Origin: Blasia pusilla
Taxonomy: Eukaryota > Marchantiophyta > Marchantiopsida > Blasiales
DNA length: 64,000 nucleotides
Direction: 5' to 3'
Assembly (NCBI GenBank): GCA_050084515.1
Contig: CM114274.1
Location: 36,518,001 to 36,582,000 of the forward strand
Position 1 is the stretch's first letter; each line of letters opens with the position of its first letter. The notes beneath the pieces were generated by a model that was not told the origin of the DNA, did not search any database, and saw nothing but the letters and a program-made list of their open reading frames with translations. Below, piece by piece: positions 53,691 to 64,000 of this stretch. A program made the position numbers and the translations under genes.

Positions 53691-54970
53691 TAAGTAGGAT
53701 TGTCATAGATCGATTAAGATGCATCTTGCAAATTTACGTGAATATCTTAAAGCATGGTTTAGCCAACCCATCTTCCTAATCCTCACGATTAGGTCATCTT
53801 TAAGAGAATTTATATGGTGGGAATGAAAACCCTCTTCACAGTATTATATGATCTATTTGAAAATATGATAGTTTTTAATTCGTGTTAGCATCTTCTTATC
53901 ATACTTTCCAACAAACATTCTAACAAAATTTCTTAATTTTACATTCTACAAATAACCACTTTAGTTCTTTTCTTGAGGTCATTCGAATCTTGGGAAGACA
54001 TAGTGACTTGATCGGAAATTTCTTTGCAACATGTAGGGCTTATAACACTAATCACAATCTAAGGCAAAAATAGAAACTATCGATTTCACAAGAAAGGTGG
54101 ATGGACGTTTAATGAGTCTCGTTAGTTGCACGCATAGCATGGAGTTACCAATGATAAATAATTTATAGATTCAATGCAATCTAAAAAAATTAATAGAAAT
54201 GTCTCATTCAATGTTAAAAGATGTTGCAATGGGTTGTCATCCTTGAGAAAATACCTAGGGGAGGCACTTGTTCACTTGCCATGGATGAAAAACTCGGAAT
54301 AAGCTTAGAGGGTTATACACGGAGTTCGTTACTACCTGGTCAAAACATCCACATGGTGGAGGAACTAATTCACTTGCCTTGGACGAGCTCACAAAGGTCA
54401 TAAGGAGAGTTTGTAACTCCTTGTTGAGCTTGTCCACCTAAGGGAAGTGGGTTTTTTCACTTACCCTGAAAGGAAATTCAAAAAGAGCATATAGTGCCCA
54501 CACTTAGCACATTGTCGGATACTAGCATAGAGTGTAAAGTTAATTCATAGCTTTCTTATTTCCTCTATAATGAAATTTTTTTCTTGTTACTTAGTGTCAT
54601 GTGTCGAGTGCAGAGACTCCAACAAGTCCAAAAATTTATCCTTTCTCAATAACATAAATACATACATGTGACTAATATATTTTACTATTATGTAACTATC
54701 CATCTTGAAGTGGTGCGATCAAACTAAGTTAAAACTCTACACTCATCCACCCTTGGACTATAATAATACAAAGATGAGTGACATCTAAAGACAAATACAA
54801 TGTCTTGAGAGGTAAGACAATCTCTCTTTCTGTCGAGAGGTCACCACTCACTCTTGTATGGTGTAACCTCGGAGTTCCCTAGTTCTCTTATCCCCCTTTT
54901 GGATTCCCAATCTTCTTTATAGCTTGTACAAATTCTTCCTTATGTTTGTTTATCATGTAGTCTATCCACA
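53691..54970. other. AT-rich DNA with a weak local repeat
   Basis: GGAGG(C/A)AC...TTCACTTGCC(A/T)TGGA occurs at 54251 and 54359 with related flanks. No gene or transposon protein. Confidence 0.45.
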
Positions 54971-55155
54971 TCTATATAATTAAAAGAGGATTGGATTTGA
55001 GGTGCCCATCTTTTGGTCACGTCATGTATATATTTTGGCTTCCTCACATGATGACACAAACAAAGAGCTAAATTAACATAACAAAACGAACCAAATACCT
55101 TTCTCACGAGCATTATACCTTTCACCCCCTTATAACACGAGCATTATTATACTAA
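54971..55155 (+). mobile_element. Candidate non-autonomous Helitron, 185 bp
   Basis: 5' end A|TCTATATAATTAAAAGAGG is nearly the same as that of the 38885 copy. The 3' end reads CACGAGCATTATTATACTAA, again close to the CACGAGCATTATACTAG of that copy, but the next base is G instead of T. A second CACGAGCATTATAC lies 36 bases earlier, so the 3' part is duplicated. It is probably the same family, with a mutated end. Confidence 0.7.
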
Positions 55156-56952
55156 GGTTTGATAATTACTTCCTCCCACCTATCTCAAAGGCTGCACCTT
55201 CGGTTCATTCATCTTCTAATAAATAAAACAACCCTTCTAAACAATAGCCTCATCTCCTAAAAAAGAGATAAGTAAGGGCGCTGGCCCAAGATCGTTTGTC
55301 CGTCCTACGTGGGCGTATCAGTGCGGGTGAACCTGCCCTAGGACGGATGGGGCAGGTCAGGCGTAGCACCGAAAGAAAGAAATAAATGACTTGTCCTAGG
55401 ACGGGCAGGATAGGGCAATTATTACTTGGATGCAGGGTGATAAAATACGGTAGAATACATTATTTGCGGCCCCTCATTCTTGAAGTTGCGGCGGACACAA
55501 CGCACATTTCTTGGAAGGAAAATCTACCGATGGGCCAATGACGGCAACACACCCTTCTTTTCTTTCCGATCATCGAAAGATATATATATATATATGCTTT
55601 ACAAATCTCATAGCGATAAAAGAAGAAAGGAGTCAAAGATTCCCTCGAAGCATAAGGAGAAAATCAAATAAACCCATCTTTGAAAGCCATCTCCTTTTAT
55701 CCAAGGTTACCACTTTTATTTAAAGGTAAAAGGTGGTAAATCTGATTAGTATACGCTGGGGGGAGATCTCATTCCTAAGGGAAATATATTCTATTTTCCT
55801 AGCGTATTTCAAATTTCTTTATTTTTCCGAGTGCCCCAGAAAACCTACATCTTTTTTTAAAATTAAAAGAATATTGGAAGATGAAAACATGTGCACACTC
55901 CATGTGAAAAAAATTAGTTAATGGTCCTCCTATAATAACAATGTCCAACAGTACTATCCATCCATTGAGACGATAATGCTCTGCTCATCATCCCACGACT
56001 CCCCAAAAACATTATTCGACCGACTTCTAAACTATCCTTCAATCATTTAATGTCAACTTGTCTTCCCCCTGTGAATAGTATAGGAGAGGATTGAGACTAG
56101 TTTTGTATAATTTGTTTGCATAACATGTGGCAAGACGGAAAGAGAACAACTTTTTTAAATGATATGATATATAAAACATATAAATCATATTTTGAAATTA
56201 TATTCAATTTGAAACACATATTTCAATTCTAATGCATAATCTCACATTGTTCCATCACAAGAGCATTTTATTGATGAAAGTTTTAAAGTTGATGAAAATC
56301 ACTCTCATAAGAGACTTATATTTTATCACCCGAGATTACATCATAATTCATAATCCCACTCCTCCAAAATAAATTCAACAAGCCTCTCAAAAAGTCTCCT
56401 TTACATAAACACTATAAAGATTATTCTATTTTATCAAAGATATATTTAATGATAATGATTCTAGCTTAACTCTATAATACTCACTAAAACCAGGTTCATA
56501 TACTTTTTCGTTTGGATTCCACTGGTTTTAATACTCTAGTTCACCCTCCAAATCGTCACTTCCAAGACAATGAAAAGGAAGTAGATGAACCTATGCATGA
56601 GACCAACTTGAGGAAAATAGAAAAATTGCATGAAAGGAATATGGAGTTTACCAGACCAGTATCCATAATTTTCACTTTATTTCTTACGTAGTTGTCAATA
56701 AGTGACCTTTTTTTAATGGTTAAAATGGTTGGAGAATATATAAGATGGCGTTTTTTTTCTTTCAACTTTTAAAATTTTCAAACATATTTCCACTTTTTAT
56801 CAGGACTTCAATTGAGTGGGATTCCATTTTAAAGAGGCATGGCCGTGATTTCTTTTAGTTTTAAATGGTAGCCCACATTAATTAATTAATTACTACTTTT
56901 GTACAATTAAAACATAAATAGAACTAGAAAGTAAAAGTACTTTCCAAAACCA
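55156..56952. other. AT-rich DNA with a small GC block
   Basis: 55270-55420 is GC-rich and contains CCTAGGACGG-type repeats (GTCCGTCCTACG, CCCTAGGACGGATGGGG, GTCCTAGGACGGGC). A short (TA)n run lies near 55580-55597. The rest shows no gene. Confidence 0.45.
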
Positions 56953-57117
56953 TCTATAATACTAAAGGAGGATTCCCTCTTATGGGGAACACCTCTATGG
57001 TTGACACCATGCCGTCCCACTATGACACGTGTCTCTCAAGAAAACCTTTTGTGATCCATTTTAATATAGAAAAAAAAAGTTGAAAGTTGTTTGAAGACGG
57101 ATTGTAAAGCTTACTAG
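56953..57117 (+). mobile_element. Candidate non-autonomous Helitron, 165 bp
   Basis: Starts A|TCTATAATACTAAAGGAGG. A possible 3' end is AAAGCTTACTAG|A at 57117; the phrase AAGCTTACTA is shared with the end of the 14710 candidate. The hairpin near the 3' end is weak. Confidence 0.45.
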
Positions 57118-58994
57118 ATAAGGATATACTTTCCTAGGAAAGTGAGAGGAGGACATCCCTTACAACAAATATTAAAACCATATTACTAGACCATCATAAT
57201 TAAACACAATAACCCACTCCTATTTTTATTTTTATTTTAAAGTACTAAGGGAGCCATCTCCTCATGTGGTATTGTGGGCACATTTGACAAGGAAATCATG
57301 TGGCATGAATGTGTTGTGAGGAATTGCGCAAAAGAGTATGATTTAGCTCATATCTACCAATTGTGTTTATCTTGTAGGTTCCATTGAGTGAGATGAGCAA
57401 AGTAATCTATTGCAAAAGCTAAGCATGGAGGAGCTAGATTCTTTTCTTGGTACGACTGAGTGAGCTAGCTACCACAGTCTATAAAGTAGAAGAAATCTAT
57501 TTTATTTTTGTGTTAAGCATTCCCATTGAGACCGAATAAGGACACCACTACCACTACCCTATCGATGGAACGTGTTTTTGACCTCCTACTGCCCTTCAAA
57601 TCAGTACAACAAGATTGCACAACATCCGATTGCACCTCCTCTTAGAAAGTTATGCCCATGGATGAGGTATGGTATAGCTTATAGTTAGAGGAAGTAAATG
57701 CTTTGAAGAAATTGGGAAATATGGGAAGCCGTGGCAAAAAGGAAGTATATGGTCAAATCAATGAGTGTCACTCTAAGGGAAGAAAAAATATGGAAAGACC
57801 TTGAAATTTTAAATCAACCATGTATCACTGCATCTTAGTTAGGCGTGTTAGTTCAGGAAGCGGGCGGTGGGGGAGAATTCTTACTATGATTATGTGGGGA
57901 GATCCTCCAAAGTTGAATCCTCCCACATTCTTTGTACCGTATCCTTGATTTGAAGGACAAATTAAATCATATTTTGGGGAAAATTCTGATGAGAATAAGA
58001 GAATGGTGTGGTTAGAATTATATTTCCAAAATGATGAGAGAGATTTTATTTTCTTAAATTAGAGATGTAGGCAGGAAAAGGAAAATTAATTAATTTTCCC
58101 CAAATTAAAAATGGAAAATATATAATTTAAAAAACATTTTTTATCTTTATTATCCTACATATTAATTCTAAAATAATTTCTATTTTTTATCATCATTTTG
58201 TATGTTAAAATCTATAAAATTCATCATGTGTCTAGTGGCTTCCTATCTAAATGAAGCTTGCTAAAAATATTCAACCATAAAACCTTTCGAGTGAAATTTC
58301 CATCGTTGAAGATATTAAATTTTTTTCTTGAGTCGTTTCATTTCTATCTTTCTAACCTACTACATTGCACAAGCAAAAATTTACAAGTACTTATAGTAAT
58401 CATTAAGAATGTAAAATAAAGGATTATAATTTGTTTTGTTATGAAGAGAACCAAGATGGATTGACTTGTTGGATGACAATGCAATATTGCAAGTAATCTG
58501 GCCTCTATAAATGGACAAAAAGATTATGTGCCAAGTGAAGTGCTCTTGCATCCACTGCAAGGAAAGAAACCATTTCACAAGCATCATAACCAGAAAAATC
58601 ATAGAAATTCCCTTGAGAAGCTTCTTACAAATTTATTATTAAGAATTGATAGTGTGCACTTTGAATGTGTATGGTACTTTTGATGTTTAGATAATTTTTT
58701 GCAAACATGGCATATAGGGTTCATTTAAATTATGCTATTCTTCTTCTTCTTCTTTTGGAGACAACATGTTAATCTTTGTGTGGTAACATTCAAATTTAAG
58801 TAGCCACTTGAGGCACTTAGGGTTATTAAGTATCCTTCAAAAGGAAGAGGCCCAATAGCTCTTTCTTCTGTGGTTGAGTTTTTCTAGACATTGTAGATAC
58901 TAAAGTTATGCCCATATTTTCTGATTTGATTTTTGCAAGATAATTATGAAGTTATATCCATTAAATATTTTGAGAATATATGAGAGGTGGATCA
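57118..58994. other. AT-rich DNA, nothing recognised
   Basis: Long A/T-rich stretch with an (TTC)n run near 58739-58756 and no recognised gene or element. Confidence 0.5.
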
Positions 58995-59040
58995 TCTATA
59001 TTATTATTGGAGAGTGCCTTCTTGATTTGCAAACACCTCT
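58995..59040 (+). mobile_element. Orphan Helitron-like 5' end
   Basis: A|TCTATATTATTATTGGAGAG then TGCCTTCTTG resembles the 5' ends at 38885 and 56953. No matching CTRR end was found in the next 400 bases, so the element is probably truncated or has a changed end. Confidence 0.35.
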
Positions 59041-59519
59041 CTGGTTTAAAATTCACATTCAAATTTAAGTAGCCACACATGACACATGTGCAACAAGAAA
59101 ATATTTCACATGTTACGGGTAGCAAGATATCTCAATGAGAGAGAGCATGAGAGCTCATTCTCTCAATGTTGAACCTTTTGGCACGAGGCGGAGGAGCTAT
59201 GGTCCCTTGCCTTGTGAGTGTAACACGAGCCTCTCATTATGAGAATGGGTTTAGTTTGACATTGAGAGAGATATGTGAGAGTGCATACATGTGAGAGCTA
59301 TAGTGTTGTGAGAGAGATTTCATCTTATTTTATTGGAGATATTTTGGTACTTCTTGTCTCGTTGTTTGAATGCCATGAGCTAGCATGGGATTGTGCATGT
59401 TTGTATATGTGTTCGGTGACAATGATGTATGTTGTGTAGCGATGCGTATGAGCACAACAAAGATGTTAATACTCCAAAGGAAGCTTGAGATACATTGGAA
59501 AATATGTTGCATATGTTGG
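59041..59519. other. Flank of the plus-strand copia relic
   Basis: GA-rich runs (GAGAGAGAGCATGAGAG near 59135-59152). No coding frame. An LTR for the copia relic was looked for and not found. Confidence 0.4.
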
Positions 59520-60290
59520 AAAATATATTCCTCACTTCGTTCAATTGAAACAAAAATTGAATGAAATGAGTAAAGGATCACAAAACATCAATGACTATGT
59601 TTTGCTATCAAAAATATTGTTGATTAGTTGAATAGCATTGAAGTGATTATAAAAGATGATAATCTGATTTGGTTCACTCCTTGAGGCATTCCAAAAGATT
59701 ACACGTCTTATGAGACCTCTATCTATGAGAGAGAGAAGTATCCAACCTTTCAAGAGTTAGTCTCATTGTTAATTAGTAAAGAGATTCAACTAATAGGCAA
59801 CGGTAGCTCGCCTATTATGCAAGAGAGTGTGTTAGTTGCAGCTAATGAACCAAACAGAGGCATAAGTCATTGTAGAAGCTTCCATGGTTGTGGTGGGTAT
59901 CAAGCAAATGGAGGAAGAGACACTCAACAAAACTTCACTGAATCAATTACAAACCAGTACCAGACACAATCATAAGGTGGTGGTAGTGGAAATCGTTGTG
60001 GTCAAAGCCAGCAGTAGAAAGTGTATGGATCTTGTAATTATTGTGAGATAAATAGTCACTATGCAAAGTTTTGCTTCAAGAAGAAGGCAGATATGAGAAT
60101 AGAAACCTTACGACAACGAAACTATGTGGAACAAAACCACAAGGGAAATATCAAGAATAATATATTTATAAATTGAGCACCTCTTGACCATGACTCATTA
60201 TGTGGGAGCAATGGTTTAGAACGACTCGACAGTAGATTAGTATATTGACTTTGGTACATCAAATCAGATGATCTCACAAGGTAAATGATT
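59520..60290 (+). pseudogene. Copia gag, zinc knuckle and protease
   Basis: Gag text such as PHFVQLKQKLNEMSKGSQNI (about 59520-59590) and KYPTFQELVSLLISKEIQL (59730-59790) is typical of the UBN2-type gag domain. The knuckle CNYCEINSHYAKFC (C-x2-C-x4-H-x4-C) lies near 60033-60074. Then IDFGTSNQM (about 60243-60270) stands where the protease has its catalytic D-(S/T)-G. The middle residue is Phe here as in the other copia relic (DFGA at 18.1 kb). Stops occur at about 59622, 59973 and 60015. Confidence 0.75.
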
Positions 60291-60360
60291 CAATAGTATG
60301 GAGCCGATGAAAAATCATGCAATAGTGCTCATAGGAGATAATATCCAACATCATATTGGA

Positions 60361-60830
60361 TATATCGTGTTGGATTCTCAACATCCACTTCTCTCAGCAC
60401 CATTAATCTGATTGGTTCCGACTTAGACGTCGAAGGAGTCATAGTAATATGATGTAGGTGGTTTTAGGAGTAGCGTTACTAAGATTATCCAACCCTATAT
60501 TGTATCAGGGTGCGGGGCACCCTGATGCGTCACGGGGGTCTGGGAGCGCAGCGCCTGGTATGCCAAGACGACGCGGGGGTTCGTGGACGCAACCCCTGGA
60601 TTTTTTTCTATTAATAGAAATGAAGAAAAATAGATTAAAAAACCCTAGTTTCCTGAGTAGTGAAATAGTCAGGAGTCGCAGCGGTAGGGCATTCTCGTAT
60701 GTCGAGTTATCTCCATGTTCAGTTCCATCGAAACTCTTCTGTGAGCGCACGTACGGACTAGACCACTTTATATCTTTAAGTTTTGTGAAGATTTCAGTGA
60801 TTTTGTCACTTTGTATTTTCTCACATATCG
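60361..60830 (+). mobile_element. Solo LTR inserted in the copia relic, target duplication TATCG
   Basis: The LTR is 60366-60825, starting TGTTGGATTCTCAACATCC and ending TATTTTCTCACA. TATCG stands on both sides (60361-60365 and 60826-60830). It belongs to the same family as 21916-22315 but is 60 bp longer, because of a GC-rich stretch at about 60505-60600 (GCGGGGCACCCTGATGCG and so on) that replaces shorter AT-rich text. The antisense frame 60505-60870 and sense frame 60458-60922 are accidental. Confidence 0.93.
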
Positions 60831-62060
60831 ATAAAGTTCCAATAGCAACACATGGTCTTTCTGCTTTCAAAAATGTTATGTATGTTCCTACTATTGCAAG
60901 AAATTTGATCTCTGTAGGATAGATAGTAGAACCGGGAGGTTAGGTGAAGTTTAACATACATGATTATTTCATTGAAATAATGCATGACCAGACTATCATA
61001 GTCAAAAGAATACGAACTTGCAAGATGGTTGAATTAGATATTTCCATGTCATAGATTCAAACAACAATGTATGGTCAAATTGGCCAACAAGTCACAAATC
61101 GAGATGTATGGCATAAGAGAATTAGGCAAATTAATCTTCAAAGATTATAAAGTCTTTCATCATCTAATCTAATAATAAGACTTTCTAAATTATCGAGTCC
61201 TATTATGTTAAAGGTATGTACTACCTGCCAATTTAGAAAACAAGCTAGATTTCCATTTCCAAAGCAAGATACAAGAGCATCCAAGATATTGGAGTTGATT
61301 CACAGTGATGTATGGACACCATCACACCATAGCTCTAGTAGTTTCCATTACTTTGTTTTAATTATTGACGACTTCTCTAGGTATATATAGGTATATTTTT
61401 TGAAAGCTCAATTACAGGTATTCTTAATGTTCAAGACATTCAAAATTGGTAGAGGAGCATACAGGAGAACATAATCTCGAATTTCCTTGTGATGGAGAAG
61501 GAGATTACCTTTCAACAGAGTTTGATGTCTACTTATATCAAAATGGCATCCAACGACAAGTGACTTACCGTTACACTCCATAAAAAAATGGAGTGGCTAA
61601 GAGGAAGAATGGACATATTGTTGAGGTGTGTATGCTATACTAAATGAGAAGAACATGCATAAGTTGTATTGGGAAGAGGCTTGAGGTGCGTAGTCTTCTT
61701 AATCAACCGAACTCCAACATCATGAGTTCATGATAAGACTCCATTTGAAATCTTCGCAAGAAGTAAACATGATTTTTTCTTCTTGAAAGTCTTTGGCTGT
61801 ATTTGTTATGTTCATGTTCCTTTTGAAAGACGTCAAAATATAGATCCTAAATCTTAAAGATATATCTTCATTGGCGAACCTGAAGGAACTAAGGGGTATA
61901 AGTACTATATTCCATCCTCTAGGCACATTATTTTTTGTCGCAATATTATTTTTGATGAGCTTAAGTCATGGTATGCTCCATCTAAGCCTATTCCAACTCT
62001 AAACTCGTGTGTTGAGGAAGAGAATATGATTATGAACCAGTAGACATCGCCTACAAATTC
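60831..62060 (+). pseudogene. Copia pre-integrase and integrase
   Basis: KVPIATHGLSAFKNVMYVP and ARNLISVG (60835-60922) are the end of the protease-linker region. VWHKR then CTTCQFRKQARFPFPKQ (about 61108-61265) give the zinc site. ILELIHSDVWTPSHHSSSS and FVLIIDDFSRYI (61288-61390) are the start of the DDE core with its first two Asp. KNGVAKRKNGHIVEV (about 61585-61630) is where the family reads 'QNGVAER', with the catalytic Glu changed to Lys. FGCICYVHVPFERRQNID (about 61790-61845) and the GTKGYKYYIP phrase end the domain. In-frame stops are at about 61388, 61581 and 61857. Confidence 0.8.
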
Positions 62061-62100
62061 CCCAAGCAATAGTGCACGATTAGGAGATGTCATATATATA

Positions 62101-63970
62101 TATATATAAAAGTGGATGATATCCTCTTTAGCTCTTGGAGTGTCTTCAAACACTCAACCAAATAGCAAGGACATTCTAGATTTATTAGAAATTTTTGTGC
62201 CATAGATTTCAAAAGTCGCTTACTTATGTGGTGCAAATACTCACGTTATCGTCATGATTCCCCATACAACACCTACTCCCACACAAAAGAAGGAGAAGAA
62301 AAAGGCTACACCCAATCATCATGGTAAATTTAATAGAGCGACTATTCTCATTTGGGATTGCCATTCAGATGACACTTCTCACATGTATCTCTTTTTTATT
62401 TTATTTAACTTTTTCTTTTCATATACATACATGCATTAGAAAAAGCTACATATACTACTTTAGGGGCTTACGGACTATCTTTGTAGTCCCTATAGGGTAC
62501 CTCCTTGGGTGCATAGTTTGGTTACATGACCATTTTCATAACTGGAGTGATGAGAATTGTTACAAGAGTACTTTGAGCCAATCCAATAGATTCCTCTTAT
62601 TATAGAATAATTCCCATATAGATATCGTGCGAATCCACATTGTCATACAACATACATCGCTGACATACCATACTCATATACATACATAACATAGATGAGA
62701 GCATCCACAAACACAAGTGTACCACAACTCAAAATCCGTGAAAGACCTACTGTCATAAAACACGTATAGAATCACATACAATCGAGCCAAACCCACTCAA
62801 CGATGGAGAATCTAGGTCAAAGCTTGCGGGAAACACCATAGCCAAGAGCTCTACTCACTACCAAGGCTAACTCCCAACGCAACAGGCTCAACTCAAAGAA
62901 CTGATTGTTCTTTGAGTGCACTCCACCTTATATCCTCCAACCTAAGAGCGGGCCCTATTGGAAAAGTCACTCTCAACTGAGTAACCCCCAACCCTATGTA
63001 TGAAATTGCATCTCTACCTAGACACTACGGCCCTACATAAGGTATGGCCTCTACTAGCACACTATACTCTACGACATAATCCGTATGGTCATGACATAGA
63101 TCATGATTTCTTTTCCTTCCAATCATATTTGATGCTAATCATTTTCAAATAATTCTAGTGCTATCTCATCCAATTAAGATATCAACTTAGTGATTCTCAG
63201 TGATCATCTCTCAATCTAATGAAGTAGCACACTCAAAATTTTGGCCCTTGCCCCCTTATTTTGGTGTTTCTTTTCGTACCAATGACTTTAACTATACGAC
63301 GTGTTTATATTTAGGCATCCTCAAATTGGATGTAAGCGTTTTTGCATCCTAAAGTACCTCCAATTCAGGGGAGAGAACAATCACTCATGACGTTATATGG
63401 GACATTAAATTTATATTTCTCAACACAATGACTTCTATATGTAGAGAGAGGGTACTACTTTATACTCAAAGCATGATATTCTCATTTGAGACTATCTATG
63501 TATTATACAAGAGGTGGATATGGTAATTACAAACCCTACATACAAGCTCCTAATAAACTAATTGGTCAAGTAACCTCTAGGGAACTATTGTTCCTTAAGA
63601 GGCTGCTTCTTATATGAACGACATATACTCGACGGGCACTAGCATATCAAGAAAAAAAATTGAATCAATGGAATTCTATTAAAACTTTGAGCGTGAGGAT
63701 ATATATGGGTTTGTCCTAGGTGCGTATTCTTGATAAACCAAAATAAGGAAGTGAATTTAACTCTTCATAAGGAGTCAAATAGATTAGTCCTCAAAGGATC
63801 CCTTAGGCCATCTATGTACAAATTGGAGTATGCAAATTATTTCAACACTTTTCCTCATTTTGACGAGTGTATTCTTAAAAAACAAGCGTTAGACATGATA
63901 ACCCAATTTAAGATATACATATGTATATTTTTGAAAACCCTATTAAATTCGTATGCACCGTGTATAGAGG
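62101..63970. other. AT-rich DNA, nothing firm recognised
   Basis: A (TA)n run at 62091-62107 borders the copia relic. An 11 bp perfect hairpin (ACTCAAAGAAC - TGATT - GTTCTTTGAGT, 62891-62917) is present. Frames are short and have no recognised product. Confidence 0.5.
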
Positions 63971-64000
63971 TTTAGGGTAATCTCTAAAGATTACCCTAAA
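63971..64000. repeat. 13 bp perfect inverted repeat at the window edge
   Basis: TTTAGGGTAATCT (63971-63983), loop CTAA, AGATTACCCTAAA (63988-64000). The arms may continue beyond the window only if the loop is not the centre; as seen the structure is complete to the last base. Confidence 0.9.

Larger units (their letters stand above)
59520..62100 (+). mobile_element. Ty1/copia relic, gag to integrase, interrupted by a solo LTR
   Basis: Plus-strand pieces in order: gag helices (59520-59990), zinc knuckle (60030-60075), protease-like DFGTSNQM (about 60240-60275), an inserted solo LTR (60366-60825), the region before integrase (60840-60922), zinc site and integrase core (61080-61440), and integrase C-terminal text (61480-62050). 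RT and RNase H are missing, and no LTRs of its own were seen. Many stops interrupt all pieces. Confidence 0.85.

Noticed and set aside
60458-60922. 154-codon frame in the second solo LTR
   Set aside because: It crosses the LTR end into the copia relic; only the last 30 codons are real element text.
63971-64000. Telomere repeat
   Set aside because: A single TTTAGGG is not a telomere array, and it is part of a small inverted repeat.

Overview
The window looks like nuclear DNA of a land plant. Long AT-rich stretches carry decayed retroelements and Helitrons, and they alternate with a few GC-richer islands that hold genes. Plant-type splice signals (GTAAGT donors, pyrimidine-rich CAG acceptors), Ty1/copia elements, LINEs, Helitrons and many diverged tandem duplications are all visible. 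I cannot fix the species. A non-seed plant (bryophyte or lycophyte) fits best, because one retroelement belongs to a type with a restriction-like endonuclease, and one copia element appears to be primed by a half tRNA. There is no bacterial, organellar, rRNA, tRNA or CRISPR signal.

Layout. 1-2.2 kb: AT-rich DNA with a 135 bp duplication and a 53 bp tandem array. 2.9-9.5 kb: genic island with a TATA box, a GC-rich leader and a Ser-rich reading frame broken once (3983-6147), then exon-like pieces, including three related 'micro-exon' units. 10.2-14.5 kb: relic of a non-LTR retrotransposon with an N-terminal zinc finger, reverse transcriptase and a C-terminal PD-(D/E)XK-like endonuclease. 14.7-14.9 kb: candidate mini-Helitron. 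14.96-19.6 kb: minus-strand Ty1/copia element with two LTRs. 21.6-22.3 kb: dispersed repeat, then a solo LTR with an AAAGG target duplication. 22.9-26 kb: gene-like region, structure unresolved. 27.4-30.5 kb: LINE relic. 36.4-38.4 kb: minus-strand two-exon gene for a 77-residue protein. 38.9-39.1 kb: mini-Helitron with intact termini. 44-46 kb: diverged tandem repeats. 46.3-52 kb: autonomous Helitron relic (Rep plus PIF1-type helicase). 53 kb: perfect 27 bp hairpin. 59.5-62.1 kb: plus-strand copia relic interrupted by a solo LTR of the same family as the one at 22 kb.

How it works together. The best-supported host gene is the small minus-strand one: joining GTAAGT to CAG restores one continuous protein across a 1,021 bp intron. 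The 3983-6147 gene is convincing as coding DNA but needs one frame change. The rest is transposon history. Nothing here forms an operon or a defence system, and every transposon protein is interrupted. The novelty lies in element architecture (endonuclease type, half-tRNA priming site, nested solo LTRs, mini-Helitron family) and in the unrecognised small gene.
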